DNA of 64,000 nucleotides from assembly GCF_029227915.1 (NCBI RefSeq), contig NC_079886.1, forward strand, positions 26,700,501-26,764,500, given 5' to 3'. The translations under genes were made by a program, and so were the position numbers. Origin of the DNA: Hydractinia symbiolongicarpus. Lineage: Eukaryota; Cnidaria; Hydrozoa; Anthoathecata; Hydractiniidae. Under the pieces are notes generated by a model. The model was not told the DNA's origin. It was given only the letters and a program-made list of their open reading frames with translations, and did not search any database. This document shows positions 56,801 to 64,000 of this stretch, in pieces. The stretch's first letter is position 1; every line of letters starts with the position of its first letter.

Positions 56801-58002
56801 ACGGCTGGGCCATGATTCAGAAGATGCCGACCGGAGGGTTTGAGTGGGTTGATGACGTGGTTTCTGATTTTACACCCGAACTGATTTCACAATTAGCTGT
56901 GGAAAACGGTGAAAAGGGGTACATCTTTGAGGTTGATGTTAGCTATCCACGGGAGCTTCATGATTCTCATAACGACCTTCCTTTCATGCCCGAGAGGAAG
57001 ATCATTAATGGCGTCGAGAAGCTGACACCGTGTCTTTCAGACAAGAAGAAATATATCACTCATATCCGTGCGCTTGATCAAGCGTTGAAGCATGGTCTTG
57101 TTCTTGAGAAGGTTCATAGGGTCTTGAGATTTGATCAAAGTGCGTGGTTGAAGTCGTACATCGATTTTAACACTGATTTGCGTACCAAATCAACGAATGA
57201 CTTCGAGAAAGATTTTTTCAAGCTGATGAATAATTCGGTCTTTGGGAAGACAATGGAGAATCAGCGAAGGCAGAAGGATATACGATTGGCTACCAAGAAA
57301 GAACAATATGAGAAGCTGGTGATGAAGCCAAACTTCAAGGGTAGCACGTGGTTCTCGGAAACACTGATGGGCATAGAGATGTCCAAGATCAAGATCAAAA
57401 TGAATAAGCCAATCTACCTGGGACTGGCAATTCTCGACTTGTCCAAGATAGTTATGTATGAGTTCCACTATGATTACATGAGACCAAAATATGGTGTGGA
57501 TGTAAAGCTTTGCTACATGGATACAGATTCATTCGTTTATCATATCAAAACCGACGACTTTTACAAAGATATCGCCGACGATGTGGCTTTGAGATTTGAC
57601 ACTTCGGGATACGATAAGAAAGATGGTAGACCTCTACCATTAGGTTTTAATAAAAAGATCATTGGTCTGATGAAGGATGAGTTGGGTGGTAAGGTAATGA
57701 CCGAATTTATCGCTCTTAGGGCTAAGAATTATGCTTACAAACAGCTATGTGGTAGGGAGGATAAGAGGTGCAAGGGGGTCAAGAAATGTGTGGTGAGGAA
57801 GACAATAGGTTTCGATGACTATAGGAGATGCCTGTTGGAGGGTGAAAATGTTTACAGAGAACAGATGACCTTTCGATCGATTAAGCATGATGTTCATACC
57901 ATAAAAACAAATAAACTCGCTCTCAATGCTGATGATGATAAGCGCATAATTATGGAAGATGGTATTACCACACTGGCAAGAGGACATTATAGACACACAT
58001 AA
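53812..58002 (+). CDS. POLB: Protein-primed family B DNA polymerase with N-terminal SAP motif, intact (1396 aa)
   Basis: A SAP-like motif (about 6-34) leads to six PVPxPRPxR repeats (about 40-98), a 40-residue helical module (103-142) and a Glu-run (about 146-164). The conserved pre-exonuclease block with C328 is followed by a C447-C450-H463-C467 zinc site. The 3'-5' exonuclease has D502/E504 (YADFEAF), D650 (NLSGYDAH) and Y807/D811. Between the first two lies an HNH/endonuclease VII-like insertion (C596, C599, D613-H-C-H616, C629). Polymerase motifs are D992 (YLDANNLYG), N1141-S1142 with K1146, and D1237/D1239 (YMDTDS). A second copy of the 40-residue module (919-958) sits just before motif A. 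All key residues are present and the frame is open. It should copy the element using a protein primer. The last codons and stop lie in the right terminal repeat. Confidence 0.96.
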   Translation: MTSRNTVVELRALAGERGLRGYSRLRKADLIELLTPTTVSAPVPMPRPARPVPSPRPTRPVPMPRPARPVPAPRPIRPIPVPRPTRPVPAPRPGTSQQDMDLKSKLIEWRDWLINHVPKDIKEKSSKAFKTMKDKIMGLYKKGSGEEEEEEEEVEEEEEEEEKNPYTPIEEAFVGSYKRFKINSDGGKNVRVFLEKVEHVVNRLMSDVLRQKKSLKTQATLWVKWVREDTSSTEAPCVHVDKAFNSYMEILHAHDDISDVFDRMRKKIIEQIENPALPASGFTIERILHMHVDFHKLKLTRGSSYLPLPENFSGKRSVINPHNEDEECFKWAVIAAPNHDKIDNHPERISILKKHDKYNWDGLTFPMALNKIDLFERRNPDVAVHVLTKDEREGIYMCRKSKHLDRKETVVLFLLCEGDKRHYIAVKNLSGVLSKANSKHKNKEYYCLNCLYGFQSEQKKDEHFEYCKNNDAAKIQLPKEGSTLTFTDGKFQLKAPFIMYADFEAFTKELPEDERKCGSSTAKVGKHVPTGFCCYSKYAHGDVPNPLNLYRGEDCVTRFVDHVVSEAERLYNMFPQKEMDPLTDEERDGFNRAEVCHICMKEFDDKDDIKVRDHCHFTGKFRGAAHQGCNLRYKVPNYIPVVFHNLSGYDAHLFIKELARKYGEDGMGVIAENKEKYISFSTDVKVGEYIDKNGETKDKKIQLRFIDSFRFMSSGLSSLADNLSDDQCKNLRKFFNGDEFNIMRRKGVYPYEYVNSFDRFNETELPSKDDFYSKLNMNGISDADYAHAQKVWKDMKVENMGVYHDIYLKTDVLLLSDVFETFRETCLRNYDLDPAHFYTAPGLAWRACLKKTTVSLDLLSDMEMVMFIESGIRGGLCQAVHRYAKANNKYMGDEYNTSDGNCMDLFEQQEMAKTVPFVKRKLIELRCWLMKHVPRVIKVKTSKAYRAVKDKIMGLYEKVCWGPSVPKEEKQYTTKANTSESKEMNSYLQYLDANNLYGWAMIQKMPTGGFEWVDDVVSDFTPELISQLAVENGEKGYIFEVDVSYPRELHDSHNDLPFMPERKIINGVEKLTPCLSDKKKYITHIRALDQALKHGLVLEKVHRVLRFDQSAWLKSYIDFNTDLRTKSTNDFEKDFFKLMNNSVFGKTMENQRRQKDIRLATKKEQYEKLVMKPNFKGSTWFSETLMGIEMSKIKIKMNKPIYLGLAILDLSKIVMYEFHYDYMRPKYGVDVKLCYMDTDSFVYHIKTDDFYKDIADDVALRFDTSGYDKKDGRPLPLGFNKKIIGLMKDELGGKVMTEFIALRAKNYAYKQLCGREDKRCKGVKKCVVRKTIGFDDYRRCLLEGENVYREQMTFRSIKHDVHTIKTNKLALNADDDKRIIMEDGITTLARGHYRHT
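54118..54237 (+). repeat. 40-codon module in polymerase, first copy
   Basis: This codes for residues 103-142 (KSKLIEWRDWLINHVP to KDKIMGLYKK). It matches 56,566-56,685 at 26 of 40 residues, with identical DNA over GTACCTA and AAGGATAAGATCATGGGTTT. The module is helical and basic, and I recall similar segments in other invertebrate Polinton proteins. Confidence 0.85.
56566..56685 (+). repeat. 40-codon module in polymerase, second copy
   Basis: This codes for residues 919-958 (KRKLIELRCWLMKHVP to KDKIMGLYEK). It lies in the segment between the Exo III region and polymerase motif A, a place where protein-primed polymerases carry lineage-specific insertions, 34 residues before the motif-A aspartate. 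Confidence 0.85.
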
Positions 58003-58268
58003 CACTATAAATTATAAGGCACGACAGATGAGGGTGGGGAGGGACCCATGGGACGGGGAGGGTGGGGAGGGGCCAGGGGGACACGGCCGGGGAGGGGGTT
58101 TCGGACAGATATTATAGAGCATGCCCGCTTATTTAACGTAAAGTGGTAAAGTGCACATGGATTTTATGGACTCTTCTATCGTTGATTTAACGGGGATGAT
58201 CCATAATTTAACGTGGCATAGGAAAGTGCTAAGGGGATCTGTCCTAACATCCGCCTTTTCCTATCTCT
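57989..58268 (-). repeat. Right terminal inverted repeat (280 bp)
   Basis: This is the reverse complement of 41,861-42,146. Its inner end overlaps the last four sense codons and the stop of the polymerase gene. It lacks the seven-base duplication of the left arm. The outermost bases read CCTATCTCT. Confidence 0.95.
58032..58098 (+). other. G-rich tract of right terminal repeat (G-quadruplex potential)
   Basis: More than ten runs of three to five G occur within 67 bases, with short loops (for example GGGGAGGGTGGGGAGGGG). Such a tract in a replication terminus could affect polymerase passage or protein binding. Structure formation is inferred. Confidence 0.6.
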
Positions 58269-58274
58269 ACTATA
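58269..58274. repeat. Target-site duplication, right copy (ACTATA)
   Basis: This matches 41,855-41,860. It is followed by CGGCCAAGCCCGGGATTTACG, resuming the monomer interrupted on the left. Confidence 0.9.
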
Positions 58275-61200
58275 CGGCCAAGCCCGGGATTTACGTGAAA
58301 TCGCGGGTTTTCGTTTGCCGGCGATTAAACTCCTTTTATTCAGCGTCTCATCAAAAACGAAATCATTTTTGAAAACTACAAGTCTCATGCGTTTTAGTGG
58401 TGAAAAAATAATTTAAAGAATCGTTTGGGAAATGAGTTTACTCCCTGGGTACTTTCTTTGTATATATTTCACTGTACGGGCCGAGTCCGTGATATACGGA
58501 AAATCGCGGGATTTCGTTTGCCGGCGATTAAACTCCTTTTATTCAGCGTCTCATCAAAAACGAAATCATTTTTGAAAACTACAAGTCTCATGCGTTTTAG
58601 TGGTGAAAAAATAATTTAAAGAATCGTTTGGGAAATGAGTTTACTCCCTGGGTACTTTCTTTGTATACTTTTCATTGTACGGGCTGAGTCCGTGATATAC
58701 GGAAAATCGCGGGATTTCGTTTGCCGGCGATTAAACTCCTTTTATTCAGCGTCTCATCAAAAACGAAGTCATTTTTGAAAACTACAAGTCTCATGCGTTT
58801 TAGTGGTGAAAAAATAATTTAAAGAATCGTTCGGGAAATGAGTTTACTCCCTGGGTACTTTCTTTGTATACTTTTCACTGTACGGGCCGAGTCCGTGATA
58901 TACGGAAAATCGCGGGATTTCCTTTGCCGGCGATTAAACTCCTTTTATTCAGCGTCTCATCAAGAATGAAATCGTTTTTGAAAACTACAAGTCTTATGCG
59001 TTTTAGTGGTAAAAAATTAATTTAAAAAATCGTTCGGGAAATGAGTTTACTCCCTGGGTACTTTCTTTGTATATATTTCACTATACGGGCCGAGTCCGTG
59101 ATATACGGAAAATCGCGGGATTTCGTTTGCCGGCGATTAAACTCCTTTTATTCAGCGTCTCATCAAAAATGAAATCGTTTTTGAAAACTTCAAGTCTCAT
59201 GCGTTTTAGTGGTGAAAAAAAAATTTAAAGAATCGTTTGGGAGATGAGTTTACTCCCTGGGTACTTTCTTTGTACACATTTGACTATACGGGTCAAGCCC
59301 GGGATTTACGGAAAATCGCGGGATTTCGTTTGCCGGCGATTAAACTCCTTTTATTCAGCGTCTCATCAAAAACGAAGTCATTTTTGAAAACTACAAATCT
59401 CATGCGTTTTAGTGGTGAAAAAATAATTTAAAGAATCGTTCGGGAAATGAGTTTACTCCCTGGGTACTTTCTTTGTATACTTTTCACTGTACGGGCCGAG
59501 TCCGTGATATACGGAAAATCGCGGGATTTCCTTTGCCGGCGATTAAACTCCTTTTATTCAGCGTCTCATCAAGAATGAAATCATTTTTGAAAACTGCAAG
59601 TCTCATGCATTTTGGTGGTGAAAAAATAATTTAAAGAATCGTTCGGGAAGTGAGTTAACTCCCTGCGTACTTTCTTTGTATACTTTTGACTATACGAGCC
59701 GAGTCCGGGATTCACGGGAAATTGCGGGTTTTCGTTTGACGGCGATTAAACTCCTTCTATTCAGCGTCTCATCAAAAATGAAATCGTTTTTGAAAACTAC
59801 AAGTCTTATGCCTTTTAGTGGTAAAAAATTAATTTAAAAAATCGTTCGGGAAATGAGTTTACTCCCTGGGTACTTTCTTTGTACACATTTGACTATACGG
59901 GTCAAGCCCGGGATTTACGGCAAATCGTGGGATTTCGTTTGCCGGCGATTAAACTCCTTTTATTCAGCGTCTCATCAAAAACGAAATCATTTTTGAAAAC
60001 TACAAGTCTCATGCGTTTTAGTGGTGAAAAAATAATTTAAAGAATCGTTTGGGAAATGAGTTTACTCCCTGGGTACTTTCTTTGTATACTTTTCATTGTA
60101 CGGGCCGAGTCCGTGATATACGGAAAATCGCGGGATTTCGTTTGCCGGCGATTAAACTCCTTTTATTCAGCGTCTCATTAAGAATGAAATCATTTTTGAA
60201 AACTGCAAGTCTCATGCGTTTTAGTGGTGAAAAAATAATTTAAAGAATCGTTCGGGAAGTGAGTTTACTCCCTGCGTACTTTCTTTGTATACTTTTGACT
60301 ATACGAGCCGAGTCCGGGATTCACGGGAAATTGCGGGTTTTCGTTTGCCGGCGATTAAACTCCTTTTATTCAGCGTCTCATCAAAAATGAAATCGTTTTT
60401 GAAAACTACAAGTCTTATGCGTTTTAGTGGTAAAAAATTATTTTAAAAAATCGTTCGGGAAATGAGTTTACTCCCTGGGTACTTTCTTTGTACACATTTG
60501 ACTATACGGGTCAAGCCCGGGATTTACGGCAAATCGCGGGTTTTCGTTTGCCGGCGATTAAACTCCTTTTATTCAGCGTTTCATCAAAAATGAAATCATT
60601 TTTGAAAACTACAAGTCTCATGCGTTTTAGTGGTGAAGAAATAATTCAAAAAATCGTTCGGCAAATGAGTTTACTCCCTGGGTACTTTCTTTGTATACTT
60701 TCCACTGTACGGGCCGAGTCCGTGATATACGGAAAATCGCGGGATTTCGTTTGCCGGCGATTAAACTCCTTTTATTCAGCGTCTCATTAAGAATGAAATC
60801 ATTTTTGAAAACTGCAAGTCTCATGCGTTTTAGTGGTGAAAAAATAATTTAAAGAATCGTTCGGGAAGTGAGTTTACTCCCTGCGTACTTTTTTTGTATA
60901 CTTTTGACTATACGAGCCGAGTCCGGGATTCATGGGAAATTGCGGGTTTTCGTTTGCCGGCGATTAAACTCCTTTTATTCAGCGTCTCATCAAAAATGAA
61001 ATCGTTTTTGAAAACTACAAGTCTTATGCGTTTTAGTGGTAAAAAATTAATTTAAAAAATCGTTCGGGAAATGAGTTTACTCCCTGGGTACTTTCTTTGT
61101 ATATATTTCACTATACGGGCCGAGTCCGTGATATACGGAAAATCGCGGGATTTCGTTTGCCGGCGATTAAACTCCTTTTATTCAGCGTCTCATCAAAAAT

Positions 61201-64000
61201 GAAATCGTTTTTGAAAACTTCAAGTCTCATGCGTTTTAGTGGTGAAAAAAAAATTTAAAGAATCGTTTGGGAAATGAGTTTACTCCCTGGGTACTTTCTT
61301 TGTACACATTTGACTATACGGGTCAAGCCCGGGATTTACGGCAAATCGCGGGTTTTCGTTTGCCGGCGATTAAACTCCTTTTATTCAGCGTCTCATAAAA
61401 ATGAAATCATTTTTGAAAACTACAAGTCTCATGCGTTTTAGTGGTGAAAAAATAATTTAAAGAATCGTTCGGGAAGTGAGTTTACTCCCTGCGTACTTTC
61501 TTTGTATACTTTTGACTATACGAGCCGAGTCCGGGATTCACGGGAAATTGCGGGTTTTCGTTTGCCGGCGATTAAACTCCTTTTATTCAGCGTCTCATCA
61601 AAAATGAAATCGTTTTTGAAAACTACAAGTCTTATGCGTTTTAGTGGTACTTTTCATTGTACGGGCTGAGTCCGTGATATACGGAAAATCGCGGGATTTC
61701 GTTTGCCGGCGATTAAACTCCTTTTATTCAGCGTCTCATCAAAAACGAAGTCATTTTTGAAAACTACAAGTCTCATGCGTTTTAGTGGTGAAAAAATAAT
61801 TTAAAGAATCGTTCGGGAAATGAGTTTACTCCCTGGGTACTTTCTTTGTATACTTTTCACTGTACGGGCCGAGTCCGTGATATACGGAAAATCGCGGGAT
61901 TTCCTTTGCCGGCGATTAAACTCCTTTTATTCAGCGTCTCATCAAGAATGAAATCGTTTTTGAAAACTACAAGTCTTATGCGTTTTAGTGGTAAAAAATT
62001 AATTTAAAAAATCGTTCGGGAAATGAGTTTACTCCCTGGGTACTTTCTTTGTATATATTTCACTATACGGGCCGAGTCCGTGATATACGGAAAATCGCGG
62101 GATTTCGTTTGCCGGCGATTAAACTCCTTTTATTCAGCGTCTCATCAAAAATGAAATCGTTTTTGAAAACTTCAAGTCTCATGCGTTTTAGTGGTGAAAA
62201 AAAAATTTAAAGAATCGTTTGGGAGATGAGTTTACTCCCTGGGTACTTTCTTTGTACACATTTGACTATACGGGTCAAGCCCGGGATTTACGGCAAATCG
62301 CGGGTTTTCGTTTGCCGGCGATTAAACTCCTTTTATTCAGCGTTTCATCAAAAATGAAATCATTTTTGAAAACTACAAGTCTCATGCGTTTTAGTGGTGA
62401 AGAAATAATTCAAAAAATCGTTCGGCAAATGAGTTTACTCCCTGGGTACTTTCTTTGTATACTTTTCACTGTACGGGCCGAGTCCGTGATAAACGGAAAA
62501 TCGCGGGATTTCGTTTGCCGGCGATTAAACTCCTTTTATTCAGCGTCTCATTAAGAATGAAATCATTTTTGAAAACTGCAAGTCTCATGCGTTTTAGTGG
62601 TGAAAAAATAATTTAAAGAATCGTTCGGGAAGTGAGTTTACTCCCTGCGTACTTTTTTTGTATACTTTTGACTATACGAGCCGAGTCCGGGATTCACGGG
62701 AAATTGCGGGTTTTCGTTTGCCGGCGATTAAACTCCTTCTATTCAGCGTCTCATCAAAAATGAAATCGTTTTTGAAAACTACAAGTCTTATGCCTTTTAG
62801 TGGTAAAAAATTAATTTAAAAAATCGTTCGGGAAATGAGTTTACTCCCTGGGTACTTTCTTTGTACACATTTGACTATACGGGTCAAGCCCGGGATTTAC
62901 GGCAAATCGTGGGATTTCGTTTGCCGGCGATTAAACTCCTTTTATTCAGCGTCTCATCAAAAACGAAATCATTTTTGAAAACTACAAGTCTCATGCGTTT
63001 TAGTGGTGAAAAAATAATTTAAAGAATCGTTTGGGAAATGAGTTTACTCCCTGGGTACTTTCTTTGTATACTTTTCATTGTACGGGCCGAGTCCGTGATA
63101 TACGGAAAATCGCGGGATTTCGTTTGCCGGCGATTAAACTCCTTTTATTCAGCGTCTCATTAAGAATGAAATCATTTTTGAAAACTGCAAGTCTCATGCG
63201 TTTTAGTGGTGAAAAAATAATTTAAAGAATCGTTCGGGAAGTGAGTTTACTCCCTGCGTACTTTCTTTGTATACTTTTGACTATACGAGCCGAGTCCGGG
63301 ATTCACGGGAAATTGCGGGTTTTCGTTTGCCGGCGATTAAACTCCTTTTATTCAGCGTCTCATCAAAAATGAAATCGTTTTTGAAAACTACAAGTCTTAT
63401 GCGTTTTAGTGGTAAAAAATTATTTTAAAAAATCGTTCGGGAAATGAGTTTACTCCCTGGGTACTTTCTTTGTACACATTTGACTATACGGGTCAAGCCC
63501 GGGATTTACGGCAAATCGCGGGTTTTCGTTTGCCGGCGATTAAACTCCTTTTATTCAGCGTTTCATCAAAAATGAAATCATTTTTGAAAACTACAAGTCT
63601 CATGCGTTTTAGTGGTGAAGAAATAATTCAAAAAATCGTTCGGCAAATGAGTTTACTCCCTGGGTACTTTCTTTGTATACTTTTCACTGTACGGGCCGAG
63701 TCCGTGATAAACGGAAAATCGCGGGATTTCGTTTGCCGGCGATTAAACTCCTTTTATTCAGCGTCTCATTAAGAATGAAATCATTTTTGAAAACTGCAAG
63801 TCTCATGCGTTTTAGTGGTGAAAAAATAATTTAAAGAATCGTTCGGGAAGTGAGTTTACTCCCTGCGTACTTTTTTTGTATACTTTTGACTATACGAGCC
63901 GAGTCCGGGATTCACGGGAAATTGCGGGTTTTCGTTTGCCGGCGATTAAACTCCTTTTATTCAGCGTCTCATCAAAAATGAAATCGTTTTTGAAAACTAC
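58275..64000. repeat. Satellite array, ~203-bp monomer (right block)
   Basis: The same monomer family continues to the window end. The first full monomers after the element follow the same subtype order as 22.9-23.4 kb, consistent with insertion into one array. Around 60,000-61,000 and 62,980-64,000 the sequence repeats at an offset of 2982. An internal join near 61,648 (TTTAGTGGTACTTTTCATTG) marks a private deletion of most of the GAGTTTACTCCC section. No genes are supported. Confidence 0.97.

Larger units (their letters stand above)
41861..58268. mobile_element. Polinton/Maverick (adintovirus-like) element, 16.4 kb
   Basis: A complete element lies between inverted terminal repeats of about 280 bp and six-base direct repeats. 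It encodes an integrase with D,D(35)E, a family B polymerase with exonuclease and polymerase motifs, a double-jelly-roll major capsid protein, a penton-like protein, a packaging ATPase and several small Polinton-type proteins. The 16.4-kb length is in the usual 15-20 kb range for the group. Integrase and polymerase frames are open. The capsid gene has a frameshift, the ATPase a stop codon, and one accessory gene a one-base deletion, so this copy looks partly decayed. No adenain-type protease was found. Gene order and orientation suggest blocks of co-oriented genes separated by hairpins and short divergent promoters. Confidence 0.97.

Overview
This window is eukaryotic, most probably from an invertebrate animal, although the sequence alone does not fix the species. 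It holds one complete Polinton/Maverick element (a virus-like, self-synthesising DNA transposon of the adintovirus type) inside a long satellite-DNA array. The evidence is a gene set found only in such elements (retroviral-type integrase, protein-primed family B DNA polymerase, double-jelly-roll capsid protein, packaging ATPase), terminal inverted repeats of about 280 bp, and a target-site duplication that can be read against empty copies of the same satellite site.

Layout. 1-41,854 and 58,275-64,000 are head-to-tail satellite monomers of about 203 bp. They are organised in nested higher-order duplications (tandem blocks of 609, 811, 1139, 1599 and 2280 bp, plus kilobase-scale copies offset by 8.6 kb and 2.98 kb). 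The short open frames there are by-products of the repeat and are not genes. The element spans 41,861-58,268 (16.4 kb) and is flanked by ACTATA on both sides.

Inside the element, from the left: a small minus-strand protein; a C-terminally anchored minus-strand protein; a divergent plus-strand run with a penton-like protein, the major capsid protein (frameshifted near its end), the packaging ATPase (one in-frame stop) and five small, mostly membrane-anchored proteins; a convergent minus-strand coiled-coil membrane protein; a tandem pair of small membrane proteins, the first broken by a one-base deletion; the minus-strand integrase with an intact D,D(35)E triad; and three plus-strand genes that each begin with a SAP-like DNA-binding motif. 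The last three are a small basic protein, a protein ending in an MDM2/MDMX-type RING finger, and the 1396-residue polymerase, whose stop codon lies inside the right terminal repeat.

How it fits together. Integrase and polymerase would carry out integration and protein-primed replication, and both reading frames look intact. The capsid and packaging genes are damaged, so this copy probably could not make virions by itself, though it might still be moved by proteins from other copies. No adenovirus-type maturation protease was recognised. The least expected features are the MDM2-type RING fused to a SAP motif, serial duplication of a promoter-plus-SAP module, a 40-residue module present twice in the polymerase, and perfect hairpins placed just after gene ends.
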